A stretch of 64,000 nucleotides of DNA from Lachnospiraceae bacterium NC2004 (lineage in GTDB: Bacteria; Bacillota; Clostridia; Lachnospirales; Lachnospiraceae). Below the pieces are notes generated by a model. It did not search any database. It saw only the letters and a list, made by a program, of their open reading frames with translations, and had not been told where the DNA came from. The DNA lies in the NCBI GenBank assembly GCA_000621905.1, contig JHXB01000007.1, positions 1 through 64,000 on the forward strand, read 5' to 3'. Positions 42,280 to 51,777 of this stretch are shown here, piece after piece. Positions within the stretch are counted from its first letter, which is position 1. Each line of letters opens with the position of its first letter. Position numbers and translations under genes: made by a program.

Positions 42280-44552
42280 TTTTTATCCTCATCCTCGTAA
42301 CTAAATACGTCTTCCATTTCAAGAAACATCTTCTTTGCAAGTCGTCTAGCACTTCCCTTGGCATACGGTGTGTATCTCTTGGCAAATGCTTTAAGTCTGT
42401 CGCTATACATAACAGATATCTCCGGTTTCTTGATATCGTCTATAATCTCCTGAGTAGTTGTAATAACCGGCCCCGGCATATTCTCTTCATCTTCAAAATC
42501 AAGATAAAAATGCTCCTTGTTAGCCTTATATAAGTCAAGATCATATAGATAAAAATAAATCGGTCTGTTAAGTACACTATAGTCAAATACAAGTGAAGAA
42601 TAATCTGTAATCAGATAATCAGATACCAATAAAAGCTCGTGAGCATCATTATATCTACTGCAATCATAGATGAAACCACCATAGGCTTCATCAACCATAA
42701 CATAATCAAGTATGTACTGGTTCATCCTCAAAAGAACAATATAATCTCCTTCAAGTTGCTCCTTCATCCTGTACAAACCAAGCTGAATTCTATAATTGCC
42801 GGAAACGTCAGTCTCCTCTTCCTCTCTCCAGCAAGGTGCATAAAGTATGACCTTCTTGTCAAGCGGGAGACCAAGTTTCTCCTTAATCTCATCTATGCTC
42901 TCCTGGTTATTATGTGAGATTAAGTAATCATTTCTCGGATGTCCAATCTCCAATATCTGATTAGGATTAACCTTAAGAGCGCTTAAATACTTCTCAGTCG
43001 TAAAGCGGTTACCACTTATAATAGCATCCCACTGCTCAACCTGAGCCTTAAGTCCCTTGTGTATCGCAGCAGTCTGCGTCGCATAGGCAGGAACATCATG
43101 AAACATCTTCTGTAAAGGAGTTCCAAGCCAGGTACATATAAATACCTGATCCTTAGACTTGTACCACCATATAGGCTGTCTCGTATCCTTAACCCAGTAC
43201 TTACACCTCAAAGTATAATAAAAATATCTTAAGCTATCCTTCTTAACTGTGGTGCATCTTCCGTCAATCTCTGCAGCCAACTCTCTGTCATTGGCAACCC
43301 AGATACACTTATATTCGCCCGGATAATTCTCAAGCAAATACTTATATATGTACTTAGGATCTCCGTAATACCTGTCTCCACCGTCACTCTCAAAAAGGAT
43401 ATATCTATCAAGTATATCCATATTGGCAAACATCTTCTCTGCGAGATTTCTGACAAAATTACTCTTCTTCTTAAAACGGTACTCTCTCTTCTTGAGTTTA
43501 ACATACTTAGGCATATATTCGACTGCCTTCTTCATGTTGCCCGCCAAAAGAAGCTTAAGATGCTCACGCTCTGACTTAGGAAAACTCTTAATTACTCTCT
43601 TGTCGACTCTGATAATCTGCTTATTAAAACTCTCAAAGAGATGTCTTGCAAAATCCCTGTCCTTGCTCTTGCTTATAAGCCTTACAACTACATTGACATA
43701 CCTAGTACACATAGTCTCCTGCACAAGAAGCATAAGAGCCGGCTGACTCGTACACTGACTGTACGCCTTGTCATAACATACAATATAATCTTCAACTCTC
43801 GCCTGCCATGAACAGAACTTCTCGATATTGTACCTGAATGTACCACTTCTTCTGATATAAGCTCCACTCTCAACAGAAAGCGTACTCTGTGCATTAAGTA
43901 ACACTTTGCAAATGAATGGTGCATCCGGATAAATCTGAACATTAACATCGAACTCGATATCATTTTCTTTAAGGAAACTCCTATAGAACATACAACCAAG
44001 AACGGTGAAGTCCTCTAAGTTGTCTCTTAATCCAACCATGTACTCAACAGCTTCCTGATCGTAATTGGCAAGTGCCTGGTCGATAACAGGTCGCTGATCT
44101 AACTTACTCTGATCATACTCATTAAGCAAAGTAAGCTCGTCTTCGTACTCTTCATGATATCCGCTGGCAAGCCTGTGAAGAGGCTTAACTCTTGTGTACA
44201 CCAGTGGTACAGGAAGATTAGGAACAGCTTCAAGTATGTTCTTTAAAGTTCCATCCTCCAAATAATCATCCGGATCAAGGAACATAACATACTCACTCTT
44301 GGTGTTGGCTAGTCCTGCGTTCCTTGCTGCAGAAAGCCCATGCTCCAAGTCGGTAGTTATCTGCTTAATAGGTATCTTGCCGGACAACTTCGAAGCAAGA
44401 GCGTCTATATGCGCCTCAATGGTATCGGACTCGAAATCTCTAACAACCAAGGCATCTATATTGTATATATCCTGCCTTGCAAGACTCTCTAAACACTCGT
44501 CTATATATTGAGGCTCAGTTATTAACGGAATAATAACCGTCAGTTTACTCAT
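42276..44552 (-). CDS. glycosyltransferase family 2 fused to CDP-glycerol glycerophosphotransferase
   Basis: 758 residues. N-terminal GT2 domain (about 1-260): T-V-I-I-P-L, G-L-S-A-A-R-N-A-G-L and F-L-D-P-D-D-Y (the DxD metal site). A linker (about 260-365) leads to a C-terminal TagF-like domain: T-W-L-G-T-P-L-Q-K-M, G-H-P-R-N-D and L-I-T-D-Y-S-S-L-V-F-D-Y. One protein could thus add both a sugar and a polyol-phosphate unit, giving a polymer with alternating units. The ATG after GGAGGT at 44552 is preferred over a TTG four codons upstream. Confidence 0.9.
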   Translation of the reverse strand: MSKLTVIIPLITEPQYIDECLESLARQDIYNIDALVVRDFESDTIEAHIDALASKLSGKIPIKQITTDLEHGLSAARNAGLANTKSEYVMFLDPDDYLEDGTLKNILEAVPNLPVPLVYTRVKPLHRLASGYHEEYEDELTLLNEYDQSKLDQRPVIDQALANYDQEAVEYMVGLRDNLEDFTVLGCMFYRSFLKENDIEFDVNVQIYPDAPFICKVLLNAQSTLSVESGAYIRRSGTFRYNIEKFCSWQARVEDYIVCYDKAYSQCTSQPALMLLVQETMCTRYVNVVVRLISKSKDRDFARHLFESFNKQIIRVDKRVIKSFPKSEREHLKLLLAGNMKKAVEYMPKYVKLKKREYRFKKKSNFVRNLAEKMFANMDILDRYILFESDGGDRYYGDPKYIYKYLLENYPGEYKCIWVANDRELAAEIDGRCTTVKKDSLRYFYYTLRCKYWVKDTRQPIWWYKSKDQVFICTWLGTPLQKMFHDVPAYATQTAAIHKGLKAQVEQWDAIISGNRFTTEKYLSALKVNPNQILEIGHPRNDYLISHNNQESIDEIKEKLGLPLDKKVILYAPCWREEEETDVSGNYRIQLGLYRMKEQLEGDYIVLLRMNQYILDYVMVDEAYGGFIYDCSRYNDAHELLLVSDYLITDYSSLVFDYSVLNRPIYFYLYDLDLYKANKEHFYLDFEDEENMPGPVITTTQEIIDDIKKPEISVMYSDRLKAFAKRYTPYAKGSARRLAKKMFLEMEDVFSYEDEDKK

Positions 44553-44564
44553 AGTTACCTCCAA

Positions 44565-45794
44565 CTAATTACTCTTAACAACCGTTACGGAAATCTTACC
44601 GGACACGGTAACCTCCGCGTTGTCTACATTTGAGTATTGTAAATCAAGCAAATGACTTCCGACTCCACGATCAGATACATCAATCATTGGCGCAAAATCA
44701 GATGCTTTAAGTTTATTAATGTCATCCTGATATCCTGATATTATAAGCTTAACAGTGGTTTCAGGATCTAATTTATAATTGTATTTAGGACTACCTCCCG
44801 AAATATCTATATCATCATTGGTGAGGGTTAATGTCTTGGTAATATACTTACCAACCTCAACTGTGACAGCTATCTGCTCATCAGTATTGGCGAGGTATAC
44901 TCCCTCAGGGATGTAGCCTGCAGGATCAATAGTATACTGCTTACTTGAATGTATACCACTGATATCTACGTCATCTATTGTAATCGATGTAAGTGACGAG
45001 AGCACTTCATCGGAAGCCGCAACCGTAATGGTCTGTGGCTCGTAAGTGATATTCTTAACGCTGTATCCGTCAGGTAATTCACCTATAGTCTCAACATTAA
45101 CGGTAATATTCTTGCTCTTATATACACGAACAGTAACATTAACAGAATCGTAATCAGCTGTCAACCTATCTGCATCAAGCAAATCTCCGTCACCGTTAAG
45201 ATATATAAGTTCAACCTTATTCTCAACATCTTTGTATGCGTTGTCTACGTTAACCATAGCCTGGACTGTCTTAATCTTCTTGATAAGACTTGCCGGTCCC
45301 GTAACCTGAACAAGGTTCGGTGTTGCAACTCTCTCTCCGATAGCGTAGCCTTCCTTAACAGTGCCATCAGTAACAACTGTTACAGGGAAGTTGCTACTTG
45401 CCTCATCTTCAATGCTTACGGTAACAGTGTTGGAATTCCTGTATATCTCGATATTGGAACCTGCGCTCTTAGGAGTGATATCAACGTTCATAGCGTTGAC
45501 CTCAGACAAATGCGCAAGGTCAGCCTGAACTAAAAAATCGTCCGCAGTAAGAGAATTGAGCACACTCTCCCTACCCTTTACGATAAATGTAGCCGTCTTG
45601 CCATCCTTAATCTCGTAGACCTTGTTGATAGAGTCTAACACCGATTCATTGATGATCTCAACCGGAACGTCACTAAACTGCTTGGTCGTAACCGGATCCT
45701 CGATGTTACCGACGACAAGCCATAGTAATCCCGCTATAAGGAAAGCTAATATCTTAAGATGTAAATTATTGGTTATTATCCCCTTTAACTTCAC
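44565..45794 (-). CDS. cdaR: CdaR/YbbR-domain regulator of diadenylate cyclase
   Basis: 409 residues. One N-terminal membrane helix (L-K-I-L-A-F-L-I-A-G-L-L-W-L) and three or four YbbR units (each with V-x-V-x-x-x-G and P-x-x-V/I-x-V-x-G-P) outside. It binds CdaA and alters its activity. GTG start inside the cdaA gene (29-base overlap), so the two are tightly coupled. Confidence 0.92.
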   Translation of the reverse strand: MKLKGIITNNLHLKILAFLIAGLLWLVVGNIEDPVTTKQFSDVPVEIINESVLDSINKVYEIKDGKTATFIVKGRESVLNSLTADDFLVQADLAHLSEVNAMNVDITPKSAGSNIEIYRNSNTVTVSIEDEASSNFPVTVVTDGTVKEGYAIGERVATPNLVQVTGPASLIKKIKTVQAMVNVDNAYKDVENKVELIYLNGDGDLLDADRLTADYDSVNVTVRVYKSKNITVNVETIGELPDGYSVKNITYEPQTITVAASDEVLSSLTSITIDDVDISGIHSSKQYTIDPAGYIPEGVYLANTDEQIAVTVEVGKYITKTLTLTNDDIDISGGSPKYNYKLDPETTVKLIISGYQDDINKLKASDFAPMIDVSDRGVGSHLLDLQYSNVDNAEVTVSGKISVTVVKSN

Positions 45795-46668
45795 GCTTCT
45801 TCATACGTCCTTTCCAAAGCTTAAACTTGTTAACATCAATCTTCTTCTTTCTGAAGTATTCAATCTTATCTCTGATTTCGTCGGCATCACAGTTTCTGTA
45901 AATCTCGCCGCCGTAAACCAAAGATACCTGTCCATTCTCCTCGGACACAACAATGGTAAAGCTGTCCGACACCTCGCTTATACCAAGAGCAGCTCTATGT
46001 CTTGTTCCTAAGTGCTTATCAACATCCGGGTTCTCTGTCAGTGGCAGATAGCAGGTTGCCGATACAACTCTGTCGTCCCTGATAATAACCGCACCGTCAT
46101 GAAGTGGTGTATTCTTCTCGAAAATGTTGATCAAAAGCTGTGAACTAACCTGCGCATCAATATTGATACCGGTTCTCTCATACTCTCCAAGAGCAACATC
46201 CTGCTCAACAACAATCAACGCTCCCGTCTTATACTTAGCCATCTCGAATGTCGCCTTCACTATCTCGTTGACGGTTCTCTTGCTTAACTTGCCATCGTTA
46301 CGGTTCTTGTCATTTTCAATGACGAAGTTGCCAAAGAACCTCTTTCTTCCGAGCTGTTCAAGTGCTCGACGAAGCTCCGGCTGGAACACGATAACGATAG
46401 CAATAATACCAACGTTAAAGAGCTTAGTAAATATCCACACAATTGTGTTCAACTGGAATATGGCTGCTATAACCATGAAGCCTAAAATAACCATAAATCC
46501 CTTAAAAAGCGACCAAGCCCTTGTCTTTTTGACCCATTTGAACAACTGATAAATCAACACCGTAAGAATGATAATCTCAATGATATCGGTAACCCTAACG
46601 GTAGGAACAGACATCCAATATAGGTATTTTTCGATAAATTCTACAATTCTGTCCGTTAATACGTTCAT
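45766..46668 (-). CDS. cdaA: diadenylate cyclase CdaA
   Basis: 300 residues. Three N-terminal membrane helices, a linker, and the DAC domain with D-G-A-V-I (about 185) and G-T-R-H-R-A-A-L-G, the two motifs that hold ATP. It makes c-di-AMP, which controls potassium and osmolyte balance and wall homeostasis in Firmicutes. glmM, the usual third gene of this cluster, is not seen; the wall-polymer genes follow instead. The phosphodiesterase gdpP is also in the window (59723). Confidence 0.95.
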   Translation of the reverse strand: MNVLTDRIVEFIEKYLYWMSVPTVRVTDIIEIIILTVLIYQLFKWVKKTRAWSLFKGFMVILGFMVIAAIFQLNTIVWIFTKLFNVGIIAIVIVFQPELRRALEQLGRKRFFGNFVIENDKNRNDGKLSKRTVNEIVKATFEMAKYKTGALIVVEQDVALGEYERTGINIDAQVSSQLLINIFEKNTPLHDGAVIIRDDRVVSATCYLPLTENPDVDKHLGTRHRAALGISEVSDSFTIVVSEENGQVSLVYGGEIYRNCDADEIRDKIEYFRKKKIDVNKFKLWKGRMKKREVKGDNNQ

Positions 46669-46671
46669 CGG

Positions 46672-47622
46672 CTACTCATCATCTCCCACCTTCTTAGTAC
46701 TTTCGGTAATTGTCTGCACATTAACATCTCTCTCGGCTACATAAATCTTAGGTATAGCCTTAACATAATAATAATAGTCATCGTCCTCAAATTGAACAAT
46801 CTCAATGCGTCCATAATCCAAAACTCCTTTGAAGAATTGAACTACAAACGCTATAACTCCCGATAAAAGAGAGCCTATAAGTATAGTTGCAAGTTCGATC
46901 TCGTCATCTTCAATCATCATAGTACCTGCAAGCATCATAAAAATCATAAGTGCTGTACCTGCTACAATAGCAGAAAACCACGCATATCTAAGTGAACTCC
47001 TATAGATAAGATATGTAAACATAATGATTACCGCGATAATCACTATAAACAGCAGCATCTCTTTATCCTTAAAAAGTGTATCCATAAGATAAGGTATCTG
47101 CGAATCTGATACATCATCAGTACTTGCATTGATAAGTGGTTCAAGCTGTCTTGCGTGAATACTGAAATAGTAAAGTATAACTCCACACACACACGGAATA
47201 ATCGCAACAGGCCCTATAAACATTGCTGCAACAAGCGGTATAAGGCAAGGTAATTTCATGGTCAGAATCATGGAAATCATAACAATCCAACTCTTGCCAG
47301 GTATAAATCTCAAGTAAAGCAAGTATATAACCAGAAACAAAATCGCAAGCACCAGCGACACCTGAAGGCTCAAACTCATAATGTCATATACCGCAAATGC
47401 CGAAGCTACAATATAAACAACACCGTTAGGCAGAAACGCACATACAAGCGACACCGGAATAACAATCATAAGGCTGTAAATATCATCGTTATATCCGAAC
47501 AGTCTCTTAAATATCATCAGGACAATAAAAGCATAAAAGAATTTAAACACAGGCGTTAAAAAACGCTCATATCTCTGAAAGAATGCTTTGAGATAATCCC
47601 TAATAATCAATAAATTCGTCAT
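46672..47622 (-). CDS. multi-pass membrane protein of unknown function
   Basis: 316 residues with about eight membrane helices and a 40-residue acidic soluble tail (Q-F-E-D-D-D-Y-Y-Y-Y-V-K-A-I-P-K) at the C-terminus. I do not recognise a named family. It lies three bases before cdaA and overlaps the previous gene, so all three are probably co-translated; a link with c-di-AMP output is inferred from position only. Confidence 0.7.
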   Translation of the reverse strand: MTNLLIIRDYLKAFFQRYERFLTPVFKFFYAFIVLMIFKRLFGYNDDIYSLMIVIPVSLVCAFLPNGVVYIVASAFAVYDIMSLSLQVSLVLAILFLVIYLLYLRFIPGKSWIVMISMILTMKLPCLIPLVAAMFIGPVAIIPCVCGVILYYFSIHARQLEPLINASTDDVSDSQIPYLMDTLFKDKEMLLFIVIIAVIIMFTYLIYRSSLRYAWFSAIVAGTALMIFMMLAGTMMIEDDEIELATILIGSLLSGVIAFVVQFFKGVLDYGRIEIVQFEDDDYYYYVKAIPKIYVAERDVNVQTITESTKKVGDDE

Positions 47623-48058
47623 TATTTAACGGGTCTCCTTCCTGATGGCTAAATCTAGGCGAGCTGTCTCTATCTGCAATATAAAACCCTCTGAGCTTCT
47701 TTAGGGTGTCATAATAATCATTGACGCCCTCTCTTGCCTCCTCAAACCTCTTGCGATAAACAATCCTTGCAACAACTGCGTAAATTATAAGTATAATCCC
47801 CCATCCGACCAATATCTTGATGAGCAGCGGCTTATACTGCATCTTATTAAACAGAGTAAATATCTCCTCATAGTTAGCAATAAAATATAACATAAGAAGT
47901 AAAACATAGCCAAAGGTAGCAAAAATCAACGATTTAAGGACATTCCACCTGACAAAATCGCGTCTGAAATATCCGGCGATATGAAGATTGTTGTCAATCT
48001 CGTTCTTCTCATAGCATGCACACTTGGTCATAATCCTGACTTTTTCTTCATTAATCAC
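47600..48058 (-). CDS. two-TM membrane protein of unknown function
   Basis: 152 residues. Two membrane helices (about 40-62 and 75-97) and a C-terminal cytoplasmic helix. GGAGGTGG before a GTG at 48058 sets the start; the open frame runs seven codons further. Overlaps the next gene by 23 bases. First gene of the run that ends with the phosphoesterase. Confidence 0.65.
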   Translation of the reverse strand: MINEEKVRIMTKCACYEKNEIDNNLHIAGYFRRDFVRWNVLKSLIFATFGYVLLLMLYFIANYEEIFTLFNKMQYKPLLIKILVGWGIILIIYAVVARIVYRKRFEEAREGVNDYYDTLKKLRGFYIADRDSSPRFSHQEGDPLNNDEFIDY

Positions 48059-48144
48059 TTTGCCACCTCCAATCCGCACTTACCCACATTACATCATAAT
48101 ATTATATCACATTTCCCCTATCATAACCATAAAAAAATAACAAA

Positions 48145-48179
48145 AAAGGTTGATTGAAGTGCTTCTCCAATCAACCTTT
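48145..48179 (-). terminator. intrinsic terminator after the fibronectin-III gene
   Basis: AAAGGTTGATTG (48145-48156) pairs perfectly with CAATCAACCTTT (48168-48179), followed on the minus strand by a T-run. Confidence 0.85.
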
Positions 48180-48207
48180 ATCATTCTCATATATTAATCT
48201 TAAAAAA

Positions 48208-50616
48208 CTATCTCGTCTCAGTATCTAAAAGCCCCGATTTCTTAAATGCACAAACCCTATCCATCGGTATCGTAGCGTCAGGAAATGCCGGTGACTCATA
48301 ACACACATAGATGTATGCACCCTTGATAGCTATCGACTCGTTCATACTAGGCATAGGAATCGAGTTCTTAGTAGATCCGGTCTTGGTTATATTATCGCCA
48401 TCCCATGTAACCTTATAGTAGTCAAGCTGACAAATGTAAGAAGTCTTGGTGTTAGATGACTTATACGACCTTGAAAGTACTAAGCATCCATCTGTTGTAA
48501 ATGCCATTCCCTGAGTTCTTGTAGGAACCTGAAAACTTGAAACAGCCGAAATAGATGGAACACCACTCTTATTCTCTACCGTATAACTATAAATAGGCTG
48601 TTTACCCTGAGAACCCGTACCAAAAGTTCCGATCCACAATCTGTTCTTGTAATAAGTACAATATGATGCAGTGCTTTTAGTATCACAGAGGCAGACATAA
48701 TCAACCTTTCTGTATACATCTCCCTCTTCCGCTGCCTGCTTTATCTCAGAGTACTTGATACATGCTATCTTCTCGCCATGGCACACCCAGACATTTTCTC
48801 CGTCAAATGCAACTCCGCCGGCGTGAATCTGATCCGGCAGAACTATCATTGTAAGATAGTCACCGCTTCCTTTCTCCATAACATATATAATACTGTTCTC
48901 TTCGCTGTTCTTATCGTAAGCGGTGATAAGAAGGTAATCTCCTGCAAATGTCATACCCTGCGGACACATCCTGTCACTGAAGAACCCGCCGACATTAGCA
49001 GCTGAAGCACCCGGAATAATCGAGCTTCTCTTGTAATTAATATACTTTCTAAACCATCCCGATGTCTCATACGCAACCGAACCCTTAAAATCAGACAATG
49101 ATAAGTAGTTAAATGCTGTCGTATTGGTAGGAGGAACCTCAGCAGGTGTACCCGACACCTCTTTAGACTCCTCAGAATATACCGTTAATTCGGACGCAGT
49201 TCCCACATCCAAAGTCCTATAGGCAGTAACCTTAAACTTGTAATCATTGCCATACTTCATATTCTTAAATACAAAGCTATATGTACCCTGTAAAGTCGAT
49301 CCTGCCTTATAGTAATCGGCATCACCTGAAGCCTTAGTATAAACATTATATCCCGTAGCTCGGTCACATTTGTCCCAGCTGACTCTGACCATACTCTCTC
49401 CACCCTTGGTCTTAGGCACAACCTTAACAGGTGTTGTAGTGGTCTTAATTACTGATGATTGAACACCCTCATATGTCTGATGTACTCTGTAACCGACAAT
49501 CTTATATCTGTACGTGGTTGCTGATGTAAGCGCAGTTCCAACACCATCTGTATATGTAGTCGCAGTAGTGGTTCCAATCTTATTGTAAGTCGTGTCGGTT
49601 CCATCTCTTCTGTAAAGCACGTAACCGTCTGCATAGTCGTTCTTGTTCCAACTTAAGTTAATTGTCGAAACGCTCATATCACTGGCTTTAAGACCGGTAG
49701 TCACATAAGGACCAGTTCTCAAAGTAAGTGCTGGTGACTTCTCACTGTAAAGCACAAGATTCTTGCCCGAACTATCTTTGCCATAAATGTAAAAAGATCT
49801 GATATAGAACTCATAGTCCTTACACACAGACACATCTATAGGTGTGTATGTCGCATCACCCGATGTCTCAGTCTTAGACTTAATTGTGTATGATGTTGTT
49901 CCCGCAGCAATCTTGTTGGAAGTAGGTCCGCCGTAATAGTACCATTTGCCGTATTGCTCGCTGTAATAACAGAGCTGATATCCTGTAATTCCACTAGCTT
50001 GAGCCCATGTAACCGTCATTGAAGAATCCGTTGAAGAAGATTCCGAGAAATTAGTTACATTAGGCGGATATATAGTGACATTAAGTTCAGCGGTAAGAGT
50101 CTTGCTACTTGTAGTATATGATGCAACAATCGTCTTAACACCCACGCTTCCCGTAGTTCCGTATATACTGTTGCCATCCTTAAGAGAATACTTAACAAAT
50201 ACATTGCTTATAGTCTCTCTCTCTGTAGCACCTTCTTTATAACCGTATGTGACAAGCATTGCATTGGGATCAAAGTTAGTCCCGTAGACATATCTTGCGA
50301 CAGTGCTTTCAACTACAATCTTGGTATACTCCACAGAACCTACAGGATCACCGCTTGTAGCCTGTTCAGTCTCATCACCTTTTTTAACTGCGCCTGCTAT
50401 AACAGACTTAGTAGTTTTGACACTCTTAGTCACCTTCGCTTTATTAGCTGTTTTGGCTTTAGATGACTTCTTAGAAGCTTTAGCCTTCTTGCTTGCCGAC
50501 TGAGTTGAAACAACCGACTTGGTCTTAGCATCCGCCTTAATATTGACGAACGGCATATCTCCCATCATCAATGAAAATGTTATAATAAGCGCTAAAAAGC
50601 GCGAAAATCTCTTCAT
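48208..50616 (-). CDS. secreted fibronectin-III protein with a propeller-like C-terminus
   Basis: 802 residues. Signal peptide (F-L-A-L-I-I-T-F-S-L-M-M-G-D-M), then a Lys/Ala/Ser/Thr-rich stretch (about 30-85) that may lie in the wall, a bacterial Ig-like domain (about 95-185), and three fibronectin-III units with S-W-x-K or T-W-x-Q-A strands. The last 270 residues have repeated G-M-T-F-A-G-D-Y-L-L, G-V-A-F-D-G-E-N-V-W-V and M-A-F-T-T-D-G-C-L-V-L blades, as in a beta-propeller. No enzyme motif or sorting signal is seen. AAAGGAGAT precedes the ATG. Confidence 0.8.
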   Translation of the reverse strand: MKRFSRFLALIITFSLMMGDMPFVNIKADAKTKSVVSTQSASKKAKASKKSSKAKTANKAKVTKSVKTTKSVIAGAVKKGDETEQATSGDPVGSVEYTKIVVESTVARYVYGTNFDPNAMLVTYGYKEGATERETISNVFVKYSLKDGNSIYGTTGSVGVKTIVASYTTSSKTLTAELNVTIYPPNVTNFSESSSTDSSMTVTWAQASGITGYQLCYYSEQYGKWYYYGGPTSNKIAAGTTSYTIKSKTETSGDATYTPIDVSVCKDYEFYIRSFYIYGKDSSGKNLVLYSEKSPALTLRTGPYVTTGLKASDMSVSTINLSWNKNDYADGYVLYRRDGTDTTYNKIGTTTATTYTDGVGTALTSATTYRYKIVGYRVHQTYEGVQSSVIKTTTTPVKVVPKTKGGESMVRVSWDKCDRATGYNVYTKASGDADYYKAGSTLQGTYSFVFKNMKYGNDYKFKVTAYRTLDVGTASELTVYSEESKEVSGTPAEVPPTNTTAFNYLSLSDFKGSVAYETSGWFRKYINYKRSSIIPGASAANVGGFFSDRMCPQGMTFAGDYLLITAYDKNSEENSIIYVMEKGSGDYLTMIVLPDQIHAGGVAFDGENVWVCHGEKIACIKYSEIKQAAEEGDVYRKVDYVCLCDTKSTASYCTYYKNRLWIGTFGTGSQGKQPIYSYTVENKSGVPSISAVSSFQVPTRTQGMAFTTDGCLVLSRSYKSSNTKTSYICQLDYYKVTWDGDNITKTGSTKNSIPMPSMNESIAIKGAYIYVCYESPAFPDATIPMDRVCAFKKSGLLDTETR

Positions 50617-50646
50617 AAAAAGATCTCCTTTCTCAGAATAAAAAAA

Positions 50647-50681
50647 CTATATCACATCCCTGTGAATAGGATGTGATATAG
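50647..50681 (-). terminator. intrinsic terminator after the aldolase gene
   Basis: CTATATCACATCC (50647-50659) and GGATGTGATATAG (50669-50681) form a 13-pair stem followed on the minus strand by six T. Confidence 0.85.
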
Positions 50682-50697
50682 AAAATCAAGCATTTAA

Positions 50698-51672
50698 TTA
50701 ATCCTGCATAGAAATCTCTTTCCAGAAGTTGGTGTAATCCTTTCTGTCCTCGTTGGTAAATGCAATCGCTGTTCTAGGATGCTGATTGAGAATACCAGTC
50801 ATCATGTACTGCCAATCATATCCCCATTTAACGCCTGACTCCTTAAGTGGAACCATGTAGTTCTCAATAAACTTAAGAGCAGGATAGATATCGTACTTAG
50901 GATTTCTGAGGAATCCCAAGAGATTCTCCATTGTACAGTTACCGGCGCCTCTTCCCATTCCGGCGTATGTACCGTCAAGATAATCAACTCCGTCTCCGAC
51001 AGCTTCGATTGTATTGGCAAATGCAAGCTGCTGGTTGTTATGAGTATGAACACCGAGCTTCTTGCCGTACTTGTCTGCGTACTCTCTGTAAAGTTCCGCA
51101 ACTCTCGACATCTGCTCAGGATATAAAGCTCCGTAACTATCGACAATGTAGATAACATCAACAGAAGATCTTCCGAGCATATCAAGTGCTACCTTGATAT
51201 CGTTCTCCTGAGCCGTTGAGATAGCCATAAGGTTACATGTTACTTCGTATCCTTTGTTCTTGGCATCTTCAATCATATCGATCGCACCCGGCATCTGGTG
51301 AACATAAGTCGCTACCCGTATCAATGAAAAAGGACTGTTAGAAGCCTCGTGTATGTCCTCTTTGTAGTTGCATCTTCCTACATCTGCCATAACAGCAAGC
51401 TTAATCTTATCGCTCTTCTCTCCGAAAAGCTCAAATATCTTGTCATCATCACAGAACTTATATAATCCGAACTCTGACTCATCAAACATCTCTTTATCTG
51501 CCTTGTAGCCGACCTCCATATAATCAACTCCCGATTTAATGTTGGTCTTATAAAGCTCTCTTGCAAATTCATCGGTAAATCTGAAGTCATTAACCAATCC
51601 ACCATCTCTTAAAGTCGCATCAACAACTCTGATTGACTGTCTGTAATCCATCAAGTTCTCTAACTGTTTCAT
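50698..51672 (-). CDS. HMGL/DmpG-type aldolase
   Basis: 324 residues with a TIM-barrel of the pyruvate carboxyltransferase/aldolase family: V-V-D-A-T-L-R-D-G-G-L (metal Asp) and G-V-H-T-H-N-N-Q-Q-L-A (two metal His). D-S-Y-G-A-L-Y-P is also conserved. It resembles 4-hydroxy-2-oxovalerate aldolase, but the acylating dehydrogenase that normally pairs with DmpG is absent, so the true substrate is open. AAGGAAGG before the ATG. Single-gene unit with its own terminator. Confidence 0.85.
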   Translation of the reverse strand: MKQLENLMDYRQSIRVVDATLRDGGLVNDFRFTDEFARELYKTNIKSGVDYMEVGYKADKEMFDESEFGLYKFCDDDKIFELFGEKSDKIKLAVMADVGRCNYKEDIHEASNSPFSLIRVATYVHQMPGAIDMIEDAKNKGYEVTCNLMAISTAQENDIKVALDMLGRSSVDVIYIVDSYGALYPEQMSRVAELYREYADKYGKKLGVHTHNNQQLAFANTIEAVGDGVDYLDGTYAGMGRGAGNCTMENLLGFLRNPKYDIYPALKFIENYMVPLKESGVKWGYDWQYMMTGILNQHPRTAIAFTNEDRKDYTNFWKEISMQD

Positions 51673-51777
51673 AACAAAACCCTTCCTTTATCAGTAAAAT
51701 AGCACATCTGACAGTTACCCCGCTTATGTGACTTGACTACTATAACACATATCAAAACACTTTGCAACTTTAAAGTG

